Origin: Epiperipatus broadwayi
Lineage: Eukaryota; Onychophora; Udeonychophora; Euonychophora; Peripatidae
Assembly: GCA_028023455.1 (NCBI GenBank)
Contig: JAQFVV010006231.1
Coordinates: 7,084,036-7,148,035, forward strand
DNA length: 64,000 nt
Direction: 5' to 3'
In this document: positions 24,000 through 36,224 of the stretch, piece after piece
Layout: each line of letters opens with the position of its first letter
How positions within the stretch are numbered: position 1 is the first letter of the stretch
Position numbers and translations under genes: made by a program
The notes under the pieces: generated by a model
Seen by the model: the letters and a program-made list of their open reading frames with translations, nothing else
What the model was told of the DNA's origin: nothing
The model's database searches: none

Positions 24000-26000
24000 A
24001 ACTATATCATGCATTCAATGTCAATGTCAAATATGCAAGCTAACAATCAACTGTATCTTCTTTCTAAAACTCTTGGTAAATAATCTGTTAATGTCCAAAT
24101 ACAACACTAAGAATTAATAACATTTTCTTTTTAATTTTAAAAGCATCAGTAAACAAACATTTTATTCCAGAATGTACATGTAAGTTCGTTGCATTTAATC
24201 TCAAATAAATATTTAGTACAAAAATAATATTTTTTAAAAAAAAAAGCCTGTTAACTGATTGTAAAAATTATTGTTGGGGAAGAGAAACAGTTTCGTTATA
24301 TTTATCAACTCCACAATAGAAGTTTTAACTAACTTTCAATTTATAAAAATGCAGTATTTCAAAATAAGTTTATAGTACTAAAAGAAAAAAAATAATTTTG
24401 TTATTATTTTTTCTGTTTTCTCTTTCTTTGTTTTCAATATTGATTACTAATTATAACAATGTCTTTCCTGTGTTTATCAAAAGGCAGACCTTGACAATCA
24501 TCTTAAACTAGGTCTCTAATTAAATTGTTTATTAATAAATAAATACCTTATAGAGAGTTGGTTGAATTAAGTTGATAACCTATAAAATGCTATCAGTAAT
24601 ATAAAAAAAAGAGCTCAATAAATCTTTCTACATTTTGTGAAAAACATCGGAATGCATATATACACTCTAAAGTTAGAAAAGAAGAAAGAGTGCATAAGAA
24701 ATAAAAATACAAAATATGCAATGGTTTTGTACTTTGTATATATATAAAATAAAAATTAGACAAATGGTTTGCTGATAAAACTATTGTAATCCATCCTTGA
24801 ATGCATTGTGCTCCATGGAAGAAGATAGTGATGTTATTCAATCTGCATAACCTAGCTTGAAGAAAAAAAAAATTACTTCATTATAGTTCTATCATACATG
24901 AATACTTAAATGTGTCTTAACAAGAGAAAAGAAAGAAGATTTATCAAGAATGACCAGACTAATCATTGAAAAAATGCCACAACTCATTTTGTTATTAGCA
25001 AAATCAACAATTTTTTCTAAAAAGCCATATGGATAAATTTGTATGATTACAAAATGCCTAGGAGTAACTAGTGAATGAAGAACTCATTTCAAACTCTGGA
25101 AATAATGAAATATGTATTTCAAAATTCTGTGTTCAGATGTGAAATATATTTTAAAACTCCATGAACAATCGAAAGTAAGAAAAATGGTTCCAAGGATTAT
25201 CATCGCTGGACCAAAGTGTCAATTTTTTTGTATACATTTTGCTGAAAAAAGATAATGGGCAAAGTCAAAAATCAAAAGAATAATAAACCAGGACTCAAAG
25301 GCACTATATTTATAGATATGTATAAATAATTTTTTTTGGGTTTCTCAATTGTTAATTATTAATCAATCAAATATTATATATGTATGTGTGTGTGTTTATT
25401 TTAGGGTAAGATGTATATTTATATTTTGTAATTTTTTTTATACCATGCATTTTTAAAAAAAATATGATTGTCGTTTTTTATTATTTCAACCTTGATATGG
25501 CATCTAGATAATAAGATATCTACTTCTTTTTTTAGCATATGTATTTACTTAATAAAAAAAAAAGATACTGAAATATTATTATCTGGTGATGCCAATGCTG
25601 CTTTATCAAGGGCTGTAATGTTGAGTGTTTGAGAGGATGTAAAGATAACTTGCATGTTACTTATGTTACTACTGAAATAAAATTGTTATTGTTATATTTG
25701 TTTTGCCTTGTTTACTTTTCATTTATGCATTTCATCAAGTTAATTAATTAATACAACATTGCCAGTGAGTTTCATGAGCCCCAAAGCTATGATTCAGAGT
25801 TACCAGAATCTCTTCAATGGATATAAGTTTAAATCTAGGTTGTTTGTGGTACTGTTCTGGGTCTTTAATAATATTACCAAGCAGAACTAATAAAATATTC
25901 TAGTCATTTTAACTAGCATAGTTTATATCCATATGATGAGCAGGAATTATTACTGTGTGTAGGAAACATTATCAGCAATTGGTTTTAAACTGATAATGTC
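24000..26000. other. Intergenic sequence, nothing recognised
   Basis: AT-rich with a (TG)n run near 25383. No frame with a recognisable domain. Confidence 0.5.
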
Positions 26001-26008
26001 CCTTAGTG

Positions 26009-27605
26009 CAGTGGTCTTCAACCTTTTCTCACCTGCGGACCGGCAAAAATAAGAATAAGATTTCGCAGACTGGCAGAAGTTCAGATAAATTTTCTTAAAG
26101 ATGTAACCTGCTTAGCCTTAGATAAACATAATTGTTATAACTGACCAAACAGCATACTAGTTATTGTGTATTGTAATGGTGTTGCTTACCTTCACATGCT
26201 GAACACTCTTTCTCGAGTTGTGCAGTCATACTGCTACAGAAAACAGTACAATAACAATCGTTCTCATTAATGTGCTTGCATTTCACGTTTATTATTTCAT
26301 TGTTAAAACATGCAAGAATAAAATGTTATTTACCTGAATGTTGAAAAAGTCAAAAGTTTTGATCTTATTTAAATTTTTTTTTGGGGAGGGTTTGAGAAAT
26401 ACTTTGTCATCACTGAGACAAAAGATAGAGACCAAAGTTATTTTTTGCTTGTTTTTATTTTTAAAAAAAGGTAACAGAAATTGATTTATAAAATAAAAGT
26501 TTTAGTATTTTAGTGTATACAAATAAAGCCCCCCCAAAAAATATTGCCTTACAGGCCAAAAAAAGTGGGCGTAGTTTAAAAAAAGAAAAAAAAAAGAAAG
26601 AAAACGAAACTTGAAAAAGTCAAAAGTTTTGATCTTATTTTAATTTGGGGGGGTGGGGGAGGTGGATCAAGAAATAATTTATAAAAATTAGAGACAGAAA
26701 TTTTTTGGTTGCTTTTCTTTTTAAAAAAGGTGATAAAAATTGATTTCAAAAATAAAAGTTAAAGCCAAAAAAGATCTTATTTTAATTTTTTTTGGAGGAA
26801 TGGGTTGAGAAATACTTTGTCTTCACTGAGACAAAAGATAGAGACAAAAGTTATTTAAAAAAAAAAAAAAATTGGTTTTAAAAATAAAAGTTTTAGTATA
26901 TCAACAGTATACAAATAAAGGCAAAAAAGATATCACGTTATAGGCTAAAAAAAAAAAAAAAGTGGCTGTATTTTTAAACAAAAAACAAAAACAAAACCTG
27001 AAACTTGAAAAAGTCAAAAGTTTTGATCTTACTTTATTTTGGGGTGGTGGGGGTGTATTGAGAAATACTTTGTAAAAGTTAGAGACAGAACTTATTTTTT
27101 GGTTTTTATTTTTAAAAAAAAAGGTAATAAAAATTGATTTCAAAAATAAAAGTTAAAGCCAAAAAAAAAATCGATGTATAGCCAAAAAAAAACCCACTAA
27201 AAATAAAATATTAAAAGAGGGAGTAGAAAAAATTTAAGAGATCAAAAATAGTCACATTACATTTTATTGTTTTAACAATGCGGACAAGCGGCCATGATTG
27301 GCTATCAAAAGACAACTGGAGTTTGTATAATAAAAAACTTTTTTCTACCCCCCCCCCCCATAAACATCTGTGATAAATAGAAAAATAAATTAATTTATGT
27401 ATGATTGATTAATTTTGTTTTTGTTCTGTTTCTTTTTTTTTAATCGGGTAAAAATGCGATGAAAAAATAAATAAAAATTGTTTATATTAATTAAAAATTT
27501 AAAATCTTATTATTTTGTTATTACAAACTTTCCAGTCTAGCACGGACCCGCAAAAAACTTCTGCAGCCCAGCACCAGTCTGCAAAACTGTGGTTGAAGAC
27601 CACTG
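26009..27605. mobile_element. Non-autonomous hAT transposon, 1.6 kb, with 8-bp duplication
   Basis: Ends CAGTGGTCTTCAACCTTTTC and GTGGTTGAAGACCACTG are inverted and of the CAGTGGTTCTCAACCTTT type that marks hAT elements. It is flanked by CCTTAGTG (26001-26008) and CCTTAATG (27606-27613), 7 of 8 identical. There is no transposase. The interior carries three copies of GAAAAAGTCAAAAGTTTTGA (about 26342, 26612, 27007), suggesting internal duplication. Subterminal CTGCGGACCGGC is shared with the element at 49114. Confidence 0.92.
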
Positions 27606-27613
27606 CCTTAATG

Positions 27614-30330
27614 TACTCATCATGGTGGATGATTGGGCTAGTAAGTCAGTCACAGTTGTGATCAAGTGTGGCCTGATCATGGTAGTGTACAGAAATCTGT
27701 GTTACAATATATAATTATACAGCTGTTGTATATGATTTTTATTATGTATTATAATGTATAATATATTATTTTTGTTAGTAACAGTATTATTTAAAATAAA
27801 TAAAAGCATAATTTGACTGGAATATAATATTCGTGGGTAAAAAAATGTCAAATTTGATAAAATGAAATTCTGACTAGGCGTCCTTCAGCAAGTTGCTAAA
27901 CCAAACCAATTAATTCACTTTTTAAAATCAATTCTGTATCAACTGGTCCATAAGCAACTTCAGTGCTGCAGCACTCCCCCCAAAAAAATATTTTTGTGCT
28001 TGAAAATATCAATAGTATAACAATCATTCAATATTTTGCATAATTATTATGTAAATATAACCCAATTAAAAACCATTTTTAAAAAGAATTATAGTAAGCA
28101 TTGTTTGCAATTTTATTCAAATCGGCTGCTAATTATGGCAATGCCAGAAAGATTATATTTGGTAAATTTCAGTAAGATTCATTAGCTTTTATCAATGCAC
28201 ATAGCTAGCACCATTAGAGCTTCTGTTACCATAGCATCAATAGTTATTTGAACTGTATATGTTTGCTATTCTGATTTTTCTTCAGAACGAATATATTTTT
28301 GTTTTCATTTACGATGAACAATAAAATATTCTATATCCCCTCCTTGTAATTAATATTTATATATATAAATATTTATTCAAAAAAATATAAAGTTAATAAA
28401 AGAAATATTATTTTAAATATTTATTATGATGGGTGTTAGTATTGAATATGCAATATATATATATGTTGTGACACATACATATATATATGTATAACATTGA
28501 ACGATTTAAAAATAAAAGTTAGAAAGATATATATATATTTAAATAAATGAAAAAAAAAAGAGACAGTTAATTTAGTAGATAAAAATAGGAATTATTTTTC
28601 TTTAAATAAAATTAAAAGGCGGAATAAAGTCTATTAAAATATAGAAAGTTTTTTTAATTAATACTTAAAAGAACATATCTGTTTTCTTTTAACTAAAAGA
28701 AAATTCCAATGGATTATAAAAACATATATTATAAATTTAACTAAGTAAAAATAACTATAAAGTTACTTTTGAAAGAATTTCATTGTGTAAATTATCTGAT
28801 CAGAAGGAATTTTGTTTTATTAGAAATTAGTATTTCCAACTGATTAGATAATAAGTTTAATCTAATTGTAGTTAAAAATTTAGATTAACTAATTAAAAGA
28901 ATTTGAAAAACTAATTAATAACATGGGTGATCACAATGAATGGCAAAGGTATAAAAGCTATAAATTTCCTATTGTTTTTTTCTTTTTCTTCTGACAAATC
29001 TTGCTGTGAGAAGTCTACATAGTTTTGCTGAATTTTCTGTTAAGAATCCATCATTTAGTTTGCTGTTAAGTCAGTAGTACTCTGTTAAGCTTTCTGCTGC
29101 TGGTTTGCTGTACAAATTTTCTCATTCATCAATTAGGAATGTATAACAATATTCACAGACATCTTAACCTTATCACGCACTGCTAAACTATAGAGGGGTG
29201 TTCATTCCGGTTTCACTGCCCAGTCTCTTTAACATCTGATGCCTGACATATAGAAATGACTTTTGTCTACCATTGCTGAGATTTATGCTGTGAATATAGA
29301 TATTATTATGAACAAGACCAAGATATGTGCCAACCCAGACTAGAGTAGCAAACAGCTTCCAAAAGAAACTAGGAATGGCTGCTAATGAACCCCATTACCT
29401 TTGATAAGGAGAGGGGTAATCACTCCAAAAACAAAGCTACAACAAAAATCTAGATAAATATAAAATACAAAATTCAATGTTTAGACAAACTGTTCTTTTG
29501 AAACTTTATAACTAAAAGCAACTGGATTGTTTAGCCTTACTTTAGAAATGGACTAATCCTTAGAAAAAAGGTTATAATTAATTTACTTCACTTTTATTTG
29601 AATATTGTTAATGTTTGACTTTTGTTTTGGTATGTGTGTAAATAAATTTGTTAATTTTGGCTTAGTTCTTTTTCTCCATATAACATTTTAATTAATATAT
29701 AATAGTATAAAGTAAATTTAGAATTAATTATATGTGTGTTATAAATTTACTTGCTCTGATAGTCTGATTTAAGCCAGTTACATACTCTTTGTGCTAGCCA
29801 GGTAAAATCAAGCACGGGAAGTATTTTAAGATCTTTCTTTCGAAGTTATTCTAGTCAGTCTTGGCTAGATGGCACCTGGGAATCATCCCAATACAAAAAA
29901 TATCAACAGAAGAGGTGTTTGCTTCTTGCAGTCATAAAGCGAGTGCAACAGTCCAGAAAGGTGCCTGCAGGTTGTATATTTTATACCATCCTGGTCTGAC
30001 CATTAGTATGACTAATATGTGAAAATATGAACCATGTTAATTCCTCTGCTTGAAATAATGAAATCCTCTCAATGCATAAAATATTCATTATTAATTTAGA
30101 AATGTCAATTTAATTTAAATGTTATTGTAAATATTGTACTTTTGTTATATATTCCCAATTGTCATTACATGAAAAAAATTGGAATAAAAAGTAATGGTCT
30201 GTATTATTATCTATCAAATAGCAATTAGTAAAAATAAAAAATACATTAGATCTTTTAAACAACGATTGGTATGGAAAATTAATTGGAATATCGTTGTTAT
30301 TCATTTCAGAAGATTTTAAGAATTTTATTA
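27614..30330. other. Intergenic sequence, nothing firmly recognised
   Basis: A stretch at 28940-29420 has a TATAAAAG box and less AT-rich sequence, and 29770-30010 is also less AT-rich, but neither gave a frame or boundary I can identify. The minus-strand frame at 30122-30304 shows no domain. Confidence 0.4.
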
Positions 30331-30344
30331 AATAGATTGCTTAA

Positions 30345-31330
30345 ACTCAAAGACACGTGGTTGCCAGAGAGTCAGTGTAATTTTAGAGAATCAAAACGCA
30401 TTTTTTGATAAGGTTGTTCCAGGCAAATGAGAGAAGTGTCAAAAGTCAATAAATTATTTATATATTGATTTTATCATGACATTTGACTTAATTAATTGAA
30501 CAGGTCCATGTAAAATGCGTTGATTGTCCACCAAAATTTATAAATAACTCAAGTATTTGAAATGATATGTACTAACTCCAATTTTATTCTTTATTTACAA
30601 ATCAATAGTTTTTGGAACTGTTTAAAAATGTTTTTATAAATAGGCAAAGAATTGTGAGGTTTAGTAGTGAATTTTTTATCCTGAATCAATCAAAAGCAAA
30701 TGTAAGATTTACATTTAATTTGCTTCAGAATATACAGTATGCAGATGATTGTGCTATTCTTGCCAATTTGAGAAATGATCTATGCAATGTACTTAATGTT
30801 TTTTTGATGCAATTTATAAAGAATTGGTGTAGTAATTAATGTTAGAAAATTTGAAAAAGTCCTTTATCAACCTGTAATGAAAGAAACATTCAGCAACTTC
30901 TATTAAGGTTATCATCTTAAAAATGTGAATCATGTTAAATATCTTGATAATTTTTTTTAAATAAAAAAATGGACTTTGATAACGAGATGCATCCCAAACT
31001 CCAATGTGCTACTACTATATATAACAAATTAAAAGGTAGAGTATTTCATCTTAGTAATATAATTATTGCAATTAAATTGACTGTATTAAAACAGTTATTG
31101 TGCCTAATTTTTTGAATGAAGAGAAGGGGATCCCTGATGTAACAAATAAGTATTAGAAAAATCTAAAAGTATTTTGTCAAGATTATAAAATCTATCTATA
31201 TGTTCTTCATTTTGCTAGATGTGAAATTATAAAATAAAATTACATTTTTATTGAATTGGATATGAAGAAACTGAACGATATTTTTTGGGAGAAGCAGGTC
31301 ATGTTTACATCGTAGATTAACTCAATGACA
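30345..31330 (+). pseudogene. LINE reverse transcriptase fragment
   Basis: Translation in shifted frames gives LPESQCNFRESKR (the LPExQCGFR block), YLYIDFI-MTFDLIN (the A motif), LQNIQYADDCAILANLRNDL (the Y-A-D-D active site, intact) and KLKGRVFHLSNIIIAIKLTV (the thumb). Several stops and frameshifts break it. The longest intact piece is 30612-30839. Same general type as the fragment at 44190-45370 and perhaps the endonuclease piece at 4.1-4.9 kb. Confidence 0.82.
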
Positions 31331-31499
31331 CACTAAAGAAATGCAAAGCTGATTACTTTTATTGGAAAATCATGGCAGGATAAAACATAATGGAGCACTA
31401 TAATTAAACAAAATAGTGAAATTTTTCAGAAAAGAAAGTTTGGTGCAGAAGAAATTAAAAGCACTACTATAAAAACAAAAACAAATAAATAGAATAATA

Positions 31500-31715
31500 G
31501 ATCCCATGATCACCATCTCTTATGCCAGCACATAGCTTTTATTAAACAGGCAAAACTCTCCATACAGTAGTGCCACAGACTCCTCACTGATGAAGGCCAC
31601 AAGCCAGAAACTAGTTTGGGGATATTGGATGAGTAAGCACTAGATGGGGATTTTATGCACAAGCCTTCTGGCATCCAATGATTATTCTGGTTGGCACAGA
31701 GTAGTACTACTGTAG
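31500..31715. repeat. Foldback element family FB-1, copy
   Basis: CATGATCACCATCTCTTATG, GGCAAAACTCTCCATACAGT, then a central TCCTCACTGATGAAGGCCAC and AAACTAGTTTGGGGATATTG, ATTTTATGCACAAGCCTTCT and ATTATTCTGGTTGGCAC. The left arm is mostly deleted compared with other copies. Confidence 0.85.
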
Positions 31716-31764
31716 AATAATAGATCAGCATGTTTGGCATGAATCATCAATCATTCACTATCAC

Positions 31765-32870
31765 ATTAGTAATTTTTATTAGTCATTCATTAAACTTGAG
31801 ATTATCCACTTAATGAATAATATTTCTGTAGTATAATTTTCACCACATCACTCTCACACAAGATCGGGACTGGTTTCTACCCACTTTTAACAATTTGTGG
31901 TGGATGTAATCATAAACATATGACCAAAGATATGTGCAAAAAATGTATAGTCCCCAAGATGTACATTTTATGCTGAACTAGCACTCATCAGTAGACCCAG
32001 ATCGCAATCTCTCACACATACTTTTATCATTGTTCAGTATATATATAGCCAATTCTTACAGTTTAATTGGTAAGTGACATACTTACCACCCTCACAATTT
32101 TGACACAAATCACTTAGTGGAAGTATATTAATAATTTTTATTAGTCATTCATTAGTTTAGAGATTATCCACTTAAGGAATAATATTTCTGTAGTGTAGTT
32201 TGATATTTATCTGTAGGACTTGGCTATCTATATATACTGAACAATAATAAAGATATGTGTAAGAGATTGTGATCTGGGCCAATTGATGAGTGCTGGTTCA
32301 GCACAAAATATGCATCTTGGGGATCATATATCTTTTTCACATGTTTTGGGTCATATGTTTATGATTACATTCCTCTACAAAGTGTTAAAAGCAGATAAAA
32401 AAACAGTCCCTATCTTGCATGAGTGGTATAGTAAAAATTACACTACAAAAATATTATTCATTAAGTGGATAATCTCTAGTCTAATGAATGACTAATAAAA
32501 ATTATTAATAGACTCCCACTAAGTGATTTGTGTCAAAATTTTGAAGGTGATAAGTTTGGCACATAAATTAAACTGCAGGAATTAGCTATCTGTATATACT
32601 GAACAATGATAAAGGTATGTGTAAGAGATTGTGATTTAGACCAACTGATGAGTGCTGGTTCAGAACGAAATATGCATCTTGGGGATCATACATCCTTTTC
32701 ATGTTTTTGTGGTCATAGGTTTAAAATTACACTCATCCACAAGGTGTTAAAAGCGGATAAAAACCAGTCCCACTTTGTGTGACAGTAGTGTAATGAAAAT
32801 TACATCTATAGAAATGTTTTTCATTAAATTCAATACTACACCTCCCACTAATCTGAAACCAATTTTAACT
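31765..32870. repeat. FB-2 inverted and duplicated repeat block
   Basis: One unit (CACTCATCAGTAGACCCAGA, TTGTTCAGTATATATATAGC) at about 31770-32195 is followed by two units in the opposite orientation (GGCTATCTATATATACTGAA, CAATTGATGAGTGCTGGTTC at 32220-32500; a second at 32585-32860). AGAGATTATCCACTTAA and CTTAAGTGGATAATCTC-like ends recur. No coding capacity. Confidence 0.85.
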
Positions 32871-33167
32871 ACATGTGTTAATTTACAATTACAAAGTGTT
32901 AAGTGGTTTATATAAGTACTTAGTTATATAATAAAAAAAAGCTGCTTATATTTGGCAAAAAGTTTTATATTGTGCTGAACAGACTTCAAAATTAAATAAA
33001 CACAGATGATCATGTGACCATAAGTTTGCCATGGCTGCTTTAGATCCTTGTTGAAAACTTATGGAAGATCACCCTAATTTTTTTTTATGTAGTCTGGTGA
33101 AGAGCAGAGCAAGAAGAGCCTCAAATCTTATTGAATTTTTATTTTCCGGAGAAGGCAGCTTTATAAG

Positions 33168-33405
33168 CTGAAATATTAATAAAGAATTTAAATTTTTAAG
33201 GTAGGATTTTATCACGCCCTAAGTTTAAGAGGATTTTTATATATTGTATACAAATAATTAAAAAGTTTGCATTAGATAAAAGTCATCAGATCAGAGCGGT
33301 TAAAAAACATACGATACTTTTTCTGACCTATTTATGATAACTTAAGGTGTTAAAATATTTTTATGGCTGAAAATGAGTCATTTGTCAAAGGTGTTACTAG
33401 CAAAC
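33168..33405. repeat. Dispersed repeat R5, copy 2
   Basis: Shares GGATTTTATCACGCCCTAAG, TATATATTGTATACAAATAA, AAAAGTCATCAGATCAGAGC and GGTTAAAAAACATACGATAC with 21680-21945 in the same orientation and order. Confidence 0.7.
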
Positions 33406-33589
33406 CTGCTACATGTGTGTGTATGTGCATGTATAGAAAAAAATACGTTTAACCAATAATAAAAATAAATGTAAAACTAACGGATCGCTAATTGTGTTTT
33501 GTAAATAATTAAATGATATTAGCGCTAAACTATAAAGTAATTTATCAAGAAGGATTGGATAATATAAACAAAGCTATTGCTTAGAATAG

Positions 33590-34110
33590 ACAATGTTAAA
33601 GGCGTGACATTATCTAATCAGGGATCCTATAAGAACTAAAGAGATGACCACCACGTGGACAGCGGATGGCCAATGAAGGGAGGCTACTCCAAAATAAAGG
33701 CGTGACGAGTAATGGATCTAATATTGAACTGAGAGAGGACACTTGCTAAGTGAAGCGCTTGAAAGGTAGATGTGCCATTTCCTCGGGTGCTCCAGTCAGC
33801 TCCTTTGCTTCACCTAGCCTTGCGGAGAGGTTTACCTCCGGACGTGCCAAAGTAAACCTAGGGAACTATAACAGGTCGTACCGATCTCTTTATTATTTTA
33901 CTCTGCCTTCGGGCCCCTTATTTATATATAATAATATTAGCGTGTATATATTATTCGTACTTTGTATATATTGATAGTGATTAACATATATATAAACCTT
34001 TAAATAAATCTTCGTTATTTAAACCTACTTGCCGGTCTGCCTCATTAATTATATTATATTGTGTTATTGATAGTTGCAATCCAGCGAGCAATAGAGTGCC
34101 GCTGGACACT
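33590..34110 (+). other. GC-elevated, promoter-like block, possible solo LTR
   Basis: Less AT-rich than its surroundings. It has CCTATAAGAACTAAAGAG as a TATA-like box near 33627, an ACCACGTGG E-box at about 33650 and TTTAAATAAATCTTCG as a polyadenylation-like signal near 34000. A TATA box followed several hundred bases later by AATAAA fits the U3-R-U5 layout of an LTR. No matching TG...CA ends or target duplication were found. The frame at 33750-33974 has no domain. Confidence 0.35.
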
Positions 34111-34923
34111 GAAAAACCAAAGATTTGTAAAAACTAGTCTATTATCTTAAAATATTTGATGGGATTAATAGGAAGAGAATATGTTTCATGATTAAGATAA
34201 TTAAAGAAGAATTTATATCATGGCATAAATGATAAAATTTCTAGAAATATTTTCTTTAATCTTTGATGACTTTTTAAAAATTTTTCCCCTTTGTATTTAA
34301 TAATATGAGAAGACTTATTTATATATTGCTCAATTTTTAAGTTCGTCATGAAAAACAAAGATATTGAAAGAGCGGTTAGTATATTGCTTGACCATGGTAC
34401 CCTCTTGCGTAGACATATAGATCTGACTTCAAAAGATGAGTTAATACATACGGCTTATCACAGTTGTACTTTAGTCAATGGGCAATAAAAAACTGAAAAT
34501 AATGTGTAAAGCAAGTAAAAATGTTTTTTTTTTTTTTTAAGTTATTACGTTCTTTTTCTTTAATCTTATCAGTTTTTTCACTCTTTTTCTTTTATTTTTA
34601 ATATTTATTTATCTTATTGACGTCAGTCTGATAAACGAAAAAAAACTATTACTTTCATTTTATCACCGCATTTTATAGCAACAATGAATATCTATCTAAA
34701 TTAAAGGTATGATTAGCTTCAATTAGTTTCACTTGTTATACATTAATCTTTATTTCTTCTTCAATTAAAAAAAAAAATTATTACCATGTAATTTACCAAT
34801 GATGATCTGATTGTAGATACGATAAAGTAAAACGTTCTTCAAGAACCCTCATGAGAAAGCATTACTAATCGTTTTGTCGATGGCTGAATAATTATAGTAT
34901 AAAAAAAAATAACATCTAGTCAA

Positions 34924-35012
34924 GCGTTGGTGGCCGAGTGGGTAGCACAGCTTCCTTACAAGCAGTTGTCCCGGAGTTCGTTTCCCGGCCGACGCTTTGA
35001 TACATAAAAAAA
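34924..35012 (+). repeat. tRNA-derived SINE, copy 5, with target-site duplication
   Basis: GCGTTGGTGGCCGAGTGGGT, CTTCCTTACAAGCAG arm, GGAGTTCGTTTCCC box B, CCGACGC and a short A-rich tail. Acceptor stem GCGTTGG/CCGACGC is fully paired. The flanks AATAACATCTAGT and ATTAACATCTATT look like a 13-base duplication with two differences. Confidence 0.92.
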
Positions 35013-35139
35013 TATAATAAATTAACATCTATTTTGTAATCGCCTGTCTTCATACAAAATATATGCACGTTTGTATATATATGCACACACATCTAAATAA
35101 ATGAGTCTTCCGATAGGGAATATTTATAATAAAGAATAT

Positions 35140-36220
35140 TTAAATAGAAGTATATTGTCTACACTGAACCTAATGTAATTAGAAGAGATTTGAAAAGACT
35201 TTCAAACTCCCTACGGTTATTCACTCCCATCTTATACAACCGATACACATGACTACATACATATGAAAAAGATAAATAAATGATCTCTTATATACATAAT
35301 TTGTGCTGAACCAGTATCCATCAGTTGGTCCAGATCATCATCTCCCACACATATATAATCAGTGTTCAGTTTATATTAAGATAGCAAATCTTCAAACTTT
35401 AATGGACAGGCTTCAATCTTCTCCAGCCTTCAACTCTTCAGCTATCCATATCATTGAAAATCCAATGATGGAACACTTAAATCTTTTGTTGATGCTAATA
35501 TTGCTGTCATACCTGTGTTAACTTTAAGTCACGCTGACCCTTCAAGTATAGAGCCTTAATAGGTCCATTCAACACAGAAGAGGAATGGGCAAAATACAGG
35601 TTGAATATGTAATATTTAAATATTGTCTATACTGAACTTAATGTAATTAGAAGGGATTTAAACTCAGAGCATTGATCGCATAAGATGGAGTGGATAGCTA
35701 TAGGGAACCTGAAAATCAGTTCAAATTCTTCTAATTACATTAAGTTCAGTATAGACACCACACTTCTGTTTAAGTATTATATATTCAGCCTGTATTCTGC
35801 TCGTCTCTCTTCTGTGTATTTGAATAAACATATTAAGGTCATATATGTCAGGGATCAGAATGACTTAAACTCAACATGAGTATTACAGTAATATTGGCAT
35901 CAACAAGAGCTTTGAGCATTCCATCATAAGATGTTCAATGATATGGTTGGCTGAAAAGTTAGAGGGTGAAGAAGACTAAAGCCTGTTCATTAAAGTTTGA
36001 AGATTTGCTATCTTAATATAAACTGAGCACTGACTATATATATAAGTGTGGTAGATGATCTGGACCAACTGATGAGTGCTGGTTCAGCATAAAATACATA
36101 TATTGGAGATCATTTATCTATTTCATATGTATGTGGTCATGTGTATTGGCTGTATAAGATGGAGTGGATAGCTGCCAGGAGCTTGAAAGTCTGAGTTCAA
36201 ATCCCTTCTAATTAAATAAA
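35140..36220. repeat. FB-2 foldback element, long copy
   Basis: Left arm 35150-35475 (TGAACCTAATGTAATTAGAA, TGAACCAGTATCCATCAGTT, AAACTTTAATGGACAGGC) is inverted at 35980-36215 (GCCTGTTCATTAAAGTTTGA, AACTGATGAGTGCTGGTTCA, AGTTCAAATCCCTTCTAATT). A second inverted pair lies inside (35620-35650 against 35725-35755, TGAACTTAATGTAATTAGAA). The internal frames carry no domain. Confidence 0.88.
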
Positions 36221-36224
36221 TAGT

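Noticed and set aside
29770-30010. Possible coding exon in less AT-rich DNA
   Set aside because: Frames on both strands give no recognisable domain and contain stops; no splice support.
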